DNA of 64,000 nucleotides from Chelatococcus sp. (GTDB taxonomy: Bacteria > Pseudomonadota > Alphaproteobacteria > Rhizobiales > Beijerinckiaceae). The notes under the pieces were generated by a model that made no database searches, was not told the DNA's origin, and saw nothing but the letters and a program-made list of their open reading frames with translations. Below, piece after piece: positions 7,646-15,705 of this stretch. The stretch lies in NCBI GenBank assembly GCA_003248805.1, contig QFQY01000030.1, positions 1 to 64,000 on the forward strand, in the 5' to 3' direction. Made by a program: the position numbers and the translations under genes. Each line of letters opens with the position of its first letter. The stretch's first letter is position 1.

Positions 7646-9265
7646 ATGAGCGAACCGATCCTCGACATCGCCGGCTACGGCCTCGACTATGCGACGCCGG
7701 CCGGCTTCACCCGCGCGCTCGACGACGTGACGCTGTCCATCGCCAAGGGAGAGGTGCTTGGCCTCGTCGGCGAATCCGGCTCGGGCAAGACCTCGCTCGC
7801 CTGGGCGATCATGCGCCATTTGCCGGCGACGGCCCGCGAGCTGGGCGGCATCCGTCTGACCGGGCAGGAGCTGCTAAAAGCTTCCGAAGCCGAGATCGAC
7901 GCGATCCGCGGCAGGCGCATCGGCATGGTCTTCCAGGACCCGAGCACCTCGCTCAACCCGACGCTGCCGCTCGGCGAGCAGCTCGCCGAGGTGCTGGTGC
8001 GCCATCGCGGCCTGACCCGGAAGCAGGCCTGGGCCGAGGGCGAGGAACGCCTCGCCCATGTCGGCCTGAAGGTGCCGAAACAGATGATGCGGCGCTATCC
8101 GCATGAGGCCTCCGGCGGCGAGAAGCAGCGCGTCGTCATCGCCACCGCCTTCGCCTGCCAGCCGGAATGCATCATCTTCGACGAGCCGACCACGGCGCTC
8201 GACGTCATCACCGCCCGCCAGATCCTCGACCTGTTCAAGGCCTTGCAGGCGGAGACGGGCGTAGCCTCGCTCTATATCTCGCACGATCTCGCGCTGGTTT
8301 CGCAGATCGCGACGAAGGTCGCGGTCATCCATCGCGGCCGGATCGTCGAGCAGGGCGCGCTCAGCGAGGTCTTCGCCCGGCCGCAGGACGCCTATACACG
8401 CAAGCTGCTCGCCGCCGTTCCGCGGCCGGACCACCGGCTGGTCGAGACGCAGCCTCCCCGAGCCGGCGAGCCGCTGGTCGAAGTCGAGAAGGTCAGCGTC
8501 CATTACGGCCGCAAGCCCTTCCTCGGCAGGCTGCTCGGCCGGGCGAACACCCAGTTCACCGGCAACCGCGAGGTCAGCCTGTCGGTCATGCCGGGCGAGA
8601 TCCTCGGCATCGTGGGCGAGTCCGGCTCGGGCAAGTCGACGCTCGCCAGGGCGATGACGGGCCTCAATCGCTTCGAAGGCGAAATCCGCTTCGCCGGGCG
8701 GCGGATCGCCGGCCTCTCCGACATGGACAGCGCCTATCGCCGCGACGTCCAGATCATCTTCCAGCACCCGGATTCCTCGTTGAATCCGCGCCAGCGCATC
8801 AGCGAAATCCTGTCCCGTCCCCTCGCGCTCTACGGCGAGGCGGGCGCCCGCAGGGACGCGGCGGCCATCGGCGAGCTTCTGGAACAGGTGCGCCTGCCGG
8901 CGTCCTATGCAGAGCGCTATCCGCACCAGCTCTCCGGCGGCGAGAAGCAGCGCGTCGCCATCGCGCGCGCCTTCGCTTCGAAGCCGAGGCTCGTGATCTG
9001 CGACGAGATCACCTCGGCGCTCGACGTCTCCGTCCAGGCCTCGGTCGTCGACCTGCTGATCGACCTGCAGAAACGCTTCGGCACGGCCTATCTCTTCATC
9101 ACCCACGATCTCAATCTGGTGCGCCAGATCGCTCACCGGATCGCGGTGATGTATCGCGGCGACCTCGTCGATCTCGTCGATATCGCGGCGCTGTCGACCG
9201 GCCCCCTCCACCCCTACACCCGATCCCTGCTCGAAGCCGTGCCCTCTCCGGCCGCGACCGCCTGA
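7646..9265 (+). CDS. Fused double ATPase of a dipeptide-type ABC transporter (DppD-DppF)
   Basis: 539 residues carrying two complete ABC domains. The first has Walker A GESGSGKT at residues 42-49, signature SGGEKQRVV, Walker B IIFDEPTTALD and a switch His (YISHDLA). The second starts near residue 275, with Walker A GESGSGKS, LSGGEKQRVAIARAF and ICDEITSALDVS. In the second Walker B the usual Glu-Pro-Thr is Glu-Ile-Thr, which keeps the catalytic Glu. It begins 3 bases after the permease and powers the importer as a built-in heterodimer. Confidence 0.93.
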   Translation: MSEPILDIAGYGLDYATPAGFTRALDDVTLSIAKGEVLGLVGESGSGKTSLAWAIMRHLPATARELGGIRLTGQELLKASEAEIDAIRGRRIGMVFQDPSTSLNPTLPLGEQLAEVLVRHRGLTRKQAWAEGEERLAHVGLKVPKQMMRRYPHEASGGEKQRVVIATAFACQPECIIFDEPTTALDVITARQILDLFKALQAETGVASLYISHDLALVSQIATKVAVIHRGRIVEQGALSEVFARPQDAYTRKLLAAVPRPDHRLVETQPPRAGEPLVEVEKVSVHYGRKPFLGRLLGRANTQFTGNREVSLSVMPGEILGIVGESGSGKSTLARAMTGLNRFEGEIRFAGRRIAGLSDMDSAYRRDVQIIFQHPDSSLNPRQRISEILSRPLALYGEAGARRDAAAIGELLEQVRLPASYAERYPHQLSGGEKQRVAIARAFASKPRLVICDEITSALDVSVQASVVDLLIDLQKRFGTAYLFITHDLNLVRQIAHRIAVMYRGDLVDLVDIAALSTGPLHPYTRSLLEAVPSPAATA

Positions 9266-9281
9266 CATTCGAGGCCTCACG

Positions 9282-10502
9282 ATGAATCCCCGCGACCTGA
9301 TCCATTCGCTCGACGAGAAGGCCTGCCTCGCGCTGCTTTCGGATTGGGCTCGGCACAAGAGCTACTCGGAGACCGAGGGAGAGAAGGTGCTCGTCCACCA
9401 TGTCGTCGACCAGATGAAGGCGATGGGCATCGAGGCGGAAGCGCAGCTCTTCGACGAGGGGCGCCGCGCCAACGCCATCGGCCGCTGGAAGGGCACTGGA
9501 GGCGGCAAGAGCCTGCTGTTCAACGGCCATCTCGACACCAATCCGGCGACCGAGGGCTGGACCGTCGATCCCTGGGGCGGCCTGGTCGATGACGAATTCA
9601 TCTACGGCATCGGCGTCTCGAACATGAAGGCCGGCGACGCCGCCTCCTACTGCGCGGTCAAGACCCTGCTCGACGCGGGCGTGAAGCTGAAGGGCGACGT
9701 GATCCTGACCTATGTCGTCGGCGAACTGCAGGGCGGCGTCGGCACGGTCGCGGCGATCCGCAGCGGCATCCGCGCCGATTATTTCGTCAACAGCGAACCG
9801 ACCGACCTGCAGGCCGTGACCATGCATGCCTGCGCCTTCTCCTTCGTCATCGAGCTGGTCGGCAACACGCGCCATCTCTCCAAGCGCGAACAGGCGGTCG
9901 ATGCCATCATGGCTGCCTGCGACCTGATCCCGCGCCTCAACGCCATGACGTTCAGCGGAGCGCCCTCGCCCGAGCATGAATCGATCAACCGGTGCCATGT
10001 CGGCGTCGTCCATGGCGCGCTCGGCAAGGAGCTGCACGAGTGGCGCGCGCCGCAGGTCGCCGACTACTGCAAGCTCAAGGGCTCCGGCCGCTATGCGCCC
10101 GGCCAGACGCAGGAAGGCGCGCTGGCCGACATGCAGCGCGAGCTCGCCGCCCTGGAGCAGCGTTTCCCGGGCCTGAAGACGTCGATCCGCATCGAGAAGA
10201 AGGAAGGGCATCAGTCGATGCCGGCCTTCGAGGTCGCCAAGGACGCCCGTATCGTCACGACCGTCAACGCGGCTTACGAGGCCGTGCGCGGCGAGAAGCA
10301 GCCGACCGGCGCGATCAAGCCGCCCGGCTTCTTCGGCACCGATGCCGGCCACCTCTATGCCGAGGCCGGCATGGAGGGCATCGTCTGCGGCCCGGGCGGG
10401 CGCTACAACACGATGCCCGACGAGCGCGTCGAGATCCGCGATTTCCTCGACATGGTCCGCATCTACATGCTGACCATCCTCGACATCTGCGAAGTCGCGT
10501 GA
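9282..10502 (+). CDS. M20-like hydrolase homologue with altered metal ligands
   Basis: 406 residues, 16 bases after the ATPase gene. The fold is clearly M20: FNGHLDTNP, a lid domain, TDAGHLYAEAG and GPGGRYNTMPDE. However, the bridging Asp motif (normally ADMKG) is GVSNMKAG, the Glu-Glu pair is GELQGG, and the final metal His (normally AH before a TPDE-like motif) is YN. Only the first His/Asp (HLDT), one Glu and SEPTD remain. It is either a subfamily with a different metal arrangement or a non-hydrolytic binding protein. Its gene overlaps the next one (GTGA), suggesting the two act together. Confidence 0.82.
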   Translation: MNPRDLIHSLDEKACLALLSDWARHKSYSETEGEKVLVHHVVDQMKAMGIEAEAQLFDEGRRANAIGRWKGTGGGKSLLFNGHLDTNPATEGWTVDPWGGLVDDEFIYGIGVSNMKAGDAASYCAVKTLLDAGVKLKGDVILTYVVGELQGGVGTVAAIRSGIRADYFVNSEPTDLQAVTMHACAFSFVIELVGNTRHLSKREQAVDAIMAACDLIPRLNAMTFSGAPSPEHESINRCHVGVVHGALGKELHEWRAPQVADYCKLKGSGRYAPGQTQEGALADMQRELAALEQRFPGLKTSIRIEKKEGHQSMPAFEVAKDARIVTTVNAAYEAVRGEKQPTGAIKPPGFFGTDAGHLYAEAGMEGIVCGPGGRYNTMPDERVEIRDFLDMVRIYMLTILDICEVA

Positions 10503-11635
10503 GCGAGCCCTTCCCGCGCGAGGAATTCGCCGCGCGGGTGGCCAAGGCCCGCGCCGCCATGGCGGAAGCGGGGGCCGACCTCCTGCTGGTCGACCATGCC
10601 GAATTCCTAGCATGGCTGACCGGCTATACCGTGTCCGAGACGATGTACCGTGCGGCCTTTCTGCCGCGCGACGGCGAGCCCTGGTTCGTGCTGCGCGAGC
10701 TCGATGCCGGCCCCTGCCGCGACGCCTGCTGGTTCGACGACATCGTCGGTTTCGCCGATACGGCCGATCCGCATCGGGTGATGGCCGGCGAGATCGACCG
10801 GCGCGGTTTCGCGCAGGCCCGCATCGGCGCCGACCACGCCTCCTACGGCTTCACCGCCGCGACGCGCGATCGTCTCGCCGCGCTGCTGCCGCGCACGCGC
10901 TTCGTCGATCTGCCGGGCGCGAGCGATTGTCTGCGGGCGGTGAAATCGCCGGCCGAGATCGCCCTGATCGGCGAGGCGGCGGGCATCGCCGACAAGGCCA
11001 TGGCCGCCATCGCGGGCCGGGCCCGGCCGGGCCTCTCGCCGCGCGCCGCGGCCGCCATCGCCGCCGCATGCTTCCTGGAGAACGGCGCCGATAGCGGCGA
11101 GACGGGCCCGATCGTGCCGGGCGTCGGCGACCACGAATTCCTGCATGGCGTGATGACCGCGCAGCCGCTCGCGGACGGCGACATCCTCCATGTCGAGCTG
11201 ATCCCGAAGGTCCGCAACTACGGCGCCCGGCTGATGCGGCCGGTGCTGATCGGAGAGGATCGGCGTGGCCTGTCCCCGGTCGCCGCACGGCTCGTCGCCT
11301 TGCAGGACCGGCAGATCGCAGCGATGCGGCCGGGAGCGCTCGCCTGCGATGTCGACGCGATCCTGCGCGAGGGCGTGCTCGCGGAAGACCTGCGTCCGGT
11401 TTACGACAACGTCACCGGCTACACGCTCGGGCTCTATGGCCGGACGCCGCGCCCCAGCGACTTCTCCCGCGTCTTTCTGCCGACCGCCCGATGGCGGCTG
11501 GAGCAGGGCATGGTCTTTCACATGTATGCGTCGGCCGCCGGTCTGGGCTTCAGCGAGACCGTCGTCGTCGAAGCCGAGGGAGGACGGCGCCTGACCTCCT
11601 CGCCGCGCGAAATCCTCACAGCCAGCGCCATGTGA
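10499..11635 (+). CDS. M24 (creatinase/aminopeptidase P fold) homologue without metal-binding residues
   Basis: 378 residues from a GTG at 10499 that overlaps the stop of the M20-like gene. An N-terminal creatinase-like domain (to about residue 140) precedes a pita-bread domain. Where M24 peptidases carry two Asp ligands, this one reads GDILHVELIPKVRNYGARLMRP; the GHGIG-type His region reads GYTLGLYG, and only a late Glu (GFSETVVV) remains. Creatinase itself is metal-free, but its catalytic Glu (ALERTL) is Met here. Family members include Xaa-Pro peptidases, creatinase and the ectoine hydrolase DoeA. Specificity is unknown; context suggests processing of the imported amide or peptide. Confidence 0.8.
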   Translation: MSEPFPREEFAARVAKARAAMAEAGADLLLVDHAEFLAWLTGYTVSETMYRAAFLPRDGEPWFVLRELDAGPCRDACWFDDIVGFADTADPHRVMAGEIDRRGFAQARIGADHASYGFTAATRDRLAALLPRTRFVDLPGASDCLRAVKSPAEIALIGEAAGIADKAMAAIAGRARPGLSPRAAAAIAAACFLENGADSGETGPIVPGVGDHEFLHGVMTAQPLADGDILHVELIPKVRNYGARLMRPVLIGEDRRGLSPVAARLVALQDRQIAAMRPGALACDVDAILREGVLAEDLRPVYDNVTGYTLGLYGRTPRPSDFSRVFLPTARWRLEQGMVFHMYASAAGLGFSETVVVEAEGGRRLTSSPREILTASAM

Positions 11636-11703
11636 AGACGGCTGAAAGCCGGCGTCGTTCTGTGCCCGGAACGATCGGCCTGAGGACCGGCGTCTCCCGG
11701 GCG

Positions 11704-12168
11704 CTACCGCAGCGGCGCCGCAAATGCGCCGGCCTCCACCGGCTCGATGCGCAGTTGCCGGCAGATCCTCACCAGCGCCGCCTGCTCCTCGACGATATAG
11801 TCGCCGTCGGCCTCGCCGAGATGGCGACAGGTCTCGACCAGCGTCCGCACGAACCGGCCGCTCTTCTGCAGCCGGGCGATCGTCGCCAGCGCCGCCGTCT
11901 CGCCGACGGCGGGGTCGATTTCGAAGCGCGCGGTCGCCTGCTCGAACTCGATCAGCAGTTCCCGGCGCGATTGCTCGTCGATCAGGCCGAAGCGCGCGAG
12001 AGACGCCGCCATGCTGTCATGCTCGCTCTGGCGAACGACGCCGTCCGCATAGGCGATCAGCGCGCAGGCGGCGGCGATCGTCTCGATCTGCAGCCCTGCC
12101 TCCTCGTCACGCCAGAGATCGAGGTCGTGCCGCAGGTCATGCTGGATGCGTTTGGGCTCTGTCGGCAT
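11704..12168 (-). CDS. TerB-family protein
   Basis: 154 residues, all helical in character. The region around ETIAAACALIAYADGVV and FGLIDEQSRRELLIEFEQA matches the TerB/TerB-like domain, with acidic positions (ADGVV, EADGDYIVEEQ) that bind metal in TerB proteins. Such proteins act at the inner membrane in tellurite or general envelope-stress responses, often with TerC. The start is 3 bases after the stop of the upstream small membrane gene, so the two are co-transcribed. TerC is encoded divergently about 1 kb away. Confidence 0.85.
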   Translation of the reverse strand: MPTEPKRIQHDLRHDLDLWRDEEAGLQIETIAAACALIAYADGVVRQSEHDSMAASLARFGLIDEQSRRELLIEFEQATARFEIDPAVGETAALATIARLQKSGRFVRTLVETCRHLGEADGDYIVEEQAALVRICRQLRIEPVEAGAFAAPLR

Positions 12169-12171
12169 GGC

Positions 12172-12483
12172 TCATCCTCTCCAGGTTTTCTGTTTGGCGA
12201 ATCCGGCCTTGCGGCCGCTTAGTAGCCAGCTAATGCAAATGGCAGCTCCGACGATCGGGATCACGCCGACCGCCCAGGCGATCATGACGACGATCTCGCT
12301 GGCATTGCCGAGGCTTCGAAATCCCCACGACGCCCATTCGACGATGTCCGGCACCGACGAGATCTTGTCGGCATTGGCCGCGGCCCAGTCGCTCGACCAG
12401 TCGAGCAAGGCGTGACCGCCCCATGCCAGCAGGCTCCAGACGACGAGCGCGACAAGGGCGACGCCCCAGACCGAGATCCGCAT
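12172..12483 (-). CDS. small two-helix inner-membrane protein, unknown function
   Basis: 103 residues with two clear hydrophobic segments: about residues 5-27 (WGVALVALVVWSLLAWGG) and about 64-90 (EIVVMIAWAVGVIPIVGAAI). The short loop between them is acidic and Trp-rich, and the C-terminus is basic (GRKAGFAKQKTWRG), which would place both ends in the cytoplasm. It lies between the DUF4112 gene (4-base gap) and the TerB-like gene (3-base gap) in one operon. I do not recognise the family; context suggests a membrane partner of the TerB-like protein. Confidence 0.75.
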   Translation of the reverse strand: MRISVWGVALVALVVWSLLAWGGHALLDWSSDWAAANADKISSVPDIVEWASWGFRSLGNASEIVVMIAWAVGVIPIVGAAICISWLLSGRKAGFAKQKTWRG

Positions 12484-12486
12484 CGC

Positions 12487-12894
12487 TCACCTCCCCTGCC
12501 GAAGCGAGGATGTCGGGTGCAGGCCGTCCACCTCGCGCAGATGGCGACGCAGCTCCTCCAGGTTCTTCAGATTGGCCCGATAGAACGCATCGCCGAACCA
12601 GCCGACGACCGGGATGGCGCTGAGCATCAGGTCGATGCCGACGCGCCTGGCCATCCGCCACAGCATCGCCGGCGGCGCACCGTGACGCCTCGCCTCGAGA
12701 ACGAGATAGGCCGACAGGCCCTTGGCGACGGCGAGGCCTGCTCCGGGGATCAGGTTGAGCAAGGCGTCGGCCCCGAAGCGGATATCGGTTCCGGGGACGC
12801 GCAGGGCAGAGTCGAGAAGGCGGGCCAGCGCATCGAGGCGTGCGATGGTTTCGGTGCGCGAGCGTCGGCCCGGCAGAATGGCGGCCATGGTCAT
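12487..12894 (-). CDS. DUF4112 domain protein
   Basis: 135 residues from ATG 12894, where GGGAG lies about 10 bases upstream; an in-frame start at 13029 would add 45 residues of poor coding character. The core RLDALARLLDSALRVPGT, FGADALLNLIPGAG and DLMLSAIPVVGWFGDAFYRA matches DUF4112, a family with two amphipathic or membrane-dipping hairpins. Function is unknown. It is the first gene of the minus-strand operon with the small membrane protein and the TerB-like protein, facing terC. Confidence 0.82.
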   Translation of the reverse strand: MTMAAILPGRRSRTETIARLDALARLLDSALRVPGTDIRFGADALLNLIPGAGLAVAKGLSAYLVLEARRHGAPPAMLWRMARRVGIDLMLSAIPVVGWFGDAFYRANLKNLEELRRHLREVDGLHPTSSLRQGR

Positions 12895-13143
12895 GGCGTC
12901 GGTGCTCCCAAGATCGGAGCGCGCAGAGGCGCTCCTCAGGTGGAAGAGTCCGACATCGCAGCCTTGGACTGCCAGAGGGGCCCGGACCCGGGTCGCCCTT
13001 GAGATTGGAGGGCCGAAGCCATGCGTCAAGGACAGGTCGGAGAGATTTTTTTCGCATGACGCATCTTGCGCGCCGCCGATGCGTGCCCCATCTCGCGCTC
13101 ACCCGCTGATCCGGGCCCCTCTGGCGAGCGCTGCCGGCGCGCT

Positions 13144-13174
13144 CGCGATGTCGGATCGTTTTCCCGACATCGCG
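13144..13174. promoter_or_regulatory. perfect 11-bp inverted repeat upstream of terC
   Basis: CGCGATGTCGG (13144-13154) pairs with CCGACATCGCG (13164-13174) around a 9-nt T-rich loop, ending 19 bases before the TerC start codon. It may be an operator in the divergent region, or an mRNA hairpin near the ribosome site. The known manganese (yybP-ykoY) riboswitch consensus was looked for and not seen. Confidence 0.5.
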
Positions 13175-13193
13175 CCGGCTGACGTGGTCAGAG

Positions 13194-14189
13194 ATGGATC
13201 TCGCAATTGTCTCAACCGAATGGCTCGGCAAGCCGCTCTGGATGTGGCTCGCCTTCGTCGGCATCGTCGTGACGCTGCTCGCCTTCGATCTCGGCGTCCT
13301 GCACAAGGAGCACCGCCGGATCGAGGCCGGCGAAAGCCTGCTGCTCTCCGGCCTCTATATCGGGCTCGGCCTCGCCTTCGGTGCCTGGGTCTGGTGGTAT
13401 CTCGGTTCCGAGGCGGGCATGGCCTATCTCACCGGCTTCGCGGTCGAGAAGACGCTGGCGCTCGACAACGTCTTCGTCATCGCGCTGATCTTCTCCTTCT
13501 TCGCCGTCCCGCCGAAATATCAGCACCGCGTGCTGTTCTGGGGCATCCTCGGCGTCATCGTGCTGCGCGCGCTGATGATCGGGCTCGGAGCGGCGCTCGT
13601 CTCGCAGTTCGGCTGGGTGCTCTATATCTTCGCCGCGTTCCTGGTCGTCACCGGCGTCAAGATGCTGCTGCTCGGAGACAAGCCGCCGGCGCTCGCCGAC
13701 AACACCCTGATCGCCTTCCTGCGCCGGCGCTTCAACGTCACCGACGAGCACCATGGCGAGCGCTTCTTCGTGCGCAAGCCGCATCCCGGGAACGGCAGGC
13801 CGGCCTGGTTCGTCACGCCCCTGTTCATGGCGCTCGCCGTGATCGAGATCGCCGACGTGATCTTCGCGGTCGATTCCGTGCCGGCGATCTTCGCGATCAC
13901 GACCGACCCCTTCATCGTCTACACCTCGAACATCTTCGCGATCCTCGGCCTGCGCGCGCTCTATTTCGCGCTCGCCGCCGTCATCGACCGCTTCCGCTAC
14001 CTGAAGCCGGCGCTTGCGATCGTGCTGATCTTCATCGGCTCGAAGATCTTCGTCGCCGATCTGCTCGGACTGGAGAAGTTCCCGGCCGCGATCTCGCTCG
14101 GCGTCACACTCGGCATCATCGCCGCGGGCGTCGCCTGGAGCCTGATCAAGACGCGCGGCCAGACCGCGCGCGTCGGGCAGGAAGTCTGA
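13194..14189 (+). CDS. TerC-family integral membrane protein (Alx-like)
   Basis: 331 residues with about nine hydrophobic segments. Family marks are the paired acidic motifs in membrane segments: EKTLALDNVFVIALIF (about residue 85) and IEIADVIFAVDSVPAIFA (about residue 220), separated by a cytoplasmic loop (KPPALADNTLIAFLRRRFNV). Alx/TerC proteins export manganese or other divalent metals and protect against metal, pH or tellurite stress. The gene is divergent from the DUF4112/TerB operon, which makes a compact metal/envelope-stress locus. Confidence 0.93.
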   Translation: MDLAIVSTEWLGKPLWMWLAFVGIVVTLLAFDLGVLHKEHRRIEAGESLLLSGLYIGLGLAFGAWVWWYLGSEAGMAYLTGFAVEKTLALDNVFVIALIFSFFAVPPKYQHRVLFWGILGVIVLRALMIGLGAALVSQFGWVLYIFAAFLVVTGVKMLLLGDKPPALADNTLIAFLRRRFNVTDEHHGERFFVRKPHPGNGRPAWFVTPLFMALAVIEIADVIFAVDSVPAIFAITTDPFIVYTSNIFAILGLRALYFALAAVIDRFRYLKPALAIVLIFIGSKIFVADLLGLEKFPAAISLGVTLGIIAAGVAWSLIKTRGQTARVGQEV

Positions 14190-14297
14190 GCCGGGCCCTG
14201 CGCCCCTTCACCCGCCTCGCCTGATCCGTGTTCGGCCCGCCATGGCTCGTCTCGATCCTATCGGCCCTCGGGATGCGGCTCGTCGCGCAGGAGCGTC

Positions 14298-15005
14298 TCA
14301 GCCGTGAACGTTCCGCCCGAGCAGGCCGCGCTCGATGACGAAGTCGACGCAGAGGCGAATATGGCTTTCGAGAACGGCGAGTGCCTTGTCGATGTCGCGG
14401 GCCAAGGCCAGCCTCAGGAGCTCCCTGTGCTCTTCGGCCGCGATGGCGCCCCGGAAAACGCCGAAGACCATCTGATAGCGCAAATAGCGATCGTAGACGG
14501 TGCTGTGCAGATCGAGGAGCGCGCGCGAGCCTGAGGCGGAAACCAGCGCCCGGTGAAACTCGAAATCGTAGCGCTTCCATTGTGGCGTCCCAGCGATCTC
14601 CCCGGCGAGCAGCCGCTCTTCCATGCGGGCGAGCTTGTGGTGGGCGGAGACGACGCATCCCTCCCATTCGATGTCACCCGCCTCGAACGAGCGCGCGAGC
14701 GCGCGCCCCTCGATCATCAGCCGCAGCTCGGCCAGCTCCCGGAATTCATCGACCGAGCAAGGCGCGACCTGAAAGCCGCGCTGCCCCTCGGCCACGACCA
14801 GCCCCTCCGGCGTCAGGCGGCTCAGGATCTCCCGCAAGGTGCCGATCCCGACGCCATAGACGGTTCGCAGCCTGTCCAGCGTCAGCCTTTGGCCCGGCTG
14901 CAGATGACCGAACACGATGTCCAGCCGGACCCGCTCATAGGCCTGTTCGCCGGTGGTGAGAAAGCCGCTCTCGTCCTCGCCGATCGTCGATGCCGTTTCC
15001 GCCAT
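14298..15005 (-). CDS. GntR-family regulator, FCD subfamily
   Basis: 235 residues. The N-terminal winged helix (about 18-85) includes GEQAYERVRLDIVFGHLQPGQ and LRTVYGVGIGTLREILSRL. The C-terminal all-helical FCD domain includes EFRELAELRLMIEGRAL and the His-containing metal/ligand motifs SAHHKL, DFEFHRAL and HSTVYDRYLRY. FCD regulators commonly sense carboxylic acids. It is divergent from the first aroQ gene and is a likely repressor for it or for the whole aromatic-acid cluster. Confidence 0.9.
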   Translation of the reverse strand: MAETASTIGEDESGFLTTGEQAYERVRLDIVFGHLQPGQRLTLDRLRTVYGVGIGTLREILSRLTPEGLVVAEGQRGFQVAPCSVDEFRELAELRLMIEGRALARSFEAGDIEWEGCVVSAHHKLARMEERLLAGEIAGTPQWKRYDFEFHRALVSASGSRALLDLHSTVYDRYLRYQMVFGVFRGAIAAEEHRELLRLALARDIDKALAVLESHIRLCVDFVIERGLLGRNVHG

Positions 15006-15193
15006 GGCGCTTTCTCACCCGAAGGGAATTTCGGCGCACCCTAGCGCAAACCACCCCGAGGAACACCCGCCAACTAGGAGCATTCGTAGATCATCTGATA
15101 TTTTTGATATTATCGGTTGATACCTGGTCTATCTTCATTACGCTTCCTCTCGATCGGCGGGCACATGAACCCGCCATGCCTGGGAGGGCGCCC
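15006..15193. promoter_or_regulatory. divergent promoter region between FCD-GntR gene and aroQ paralogue
   Basis: 188 bases with a marked AT-rich core at about 15089-15140 (GATATTTTTGATATTATCGG, then GATACCTGGTCTATC). The last string is nearly palindromic (GATACC-T-GGT.TATC) and is the best candidate operator for the adjacent GntR protein. The ribosome site GGGAGG at 15182-15187 lies 6 bases before the chosen GTG start of aroQ. Confidence 0.4.
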
Positions 15194-15679
15194 GTGTCGG
15201 AGAATGAAATGTCGGCCGATGCCGGGCGCCGCGGCGGCGTCATCTACGTCCTCAATGGACCCAACCTGAATCTGCTCGGACAGCGCGAGCCGGCGATCTA
15301 CGGCTCGACCACGCTGGCCGAGATCCGCGACAATTGCCGGGCGAAGGCGGACGGGCTCGGCTTTTCGGTGGATTTCCGCCAGACGAACTTCGAGGGCGAG
15401 CTGGTCGAGAGCGTTCATCAGGCTCGCCAGGACGCCTGCGGGATCATCATCAACCCGGCCGGCTACAGCTTCACCTCGGTTGCGCTGCTCGATGCGCTCA
15501 AGATGTTCGACGGCCCGAAGATCGAACTGCACATCTCGAACGTGCACGCACGCGAGAGCATCTATCACAACTCGCTGATCTCGCGGACCGCGACGGGCAT
15601 CATCATCGGGCTCGGCGCCGCCGGCTATGAACTGGCCGTGGAGGCGATGGCGGGGCTGGTCGCGGCGCGCGCCGTATGA
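15194..15679 (+). CDS. aroQ: type II 3-dehydroquinate dehydratase paralogue with altered active site
   Basis: 161 residues from GTG 15194, chosen because GGGAGG stands 6 bases before it; ATG 15176 is an alternative. The type II fold is clear: VLNGPNLNLLGQREPAIYG with the Arg and catalytic Tyr, INPAGYSFTSVAL, and ELHISNVHARE with the His. Two residues that contact substrate in the family differ. The His of the usual THTS motif is Phe93, and the Arg of FR.HS is replaced in ESIYHNS. A second, canonical AroQ is encoded at 19633. The protein may have lower activity or act on a related hydroxy-acid. Confidence 0.88.
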   Translation: MSENEMSADAGRRGGVIYVLNGPNLNLLGQREPAIYGSTTLAEIRDNCRAKADGLGFSVDFRQTNFEGELVESVHQARQDACGIIINPAGYSFTSVALLDALKMFDGPKIELHISNVHARESIYHNSLISRTATGIIIGLGAAGYELAVEAMAGLVAARAV

Positions 15680-15705
15680 CGAGGCTGCTCCCCCGCGAGA
15701 CCGCC

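Noticed and set aside
13030..13193. Manganese (yybP-ykoY) riboswitch upstream of terC
   Set aside because: The conserved blocks of that aptamer are not seen; only a simple 11-bp hairpin is present.
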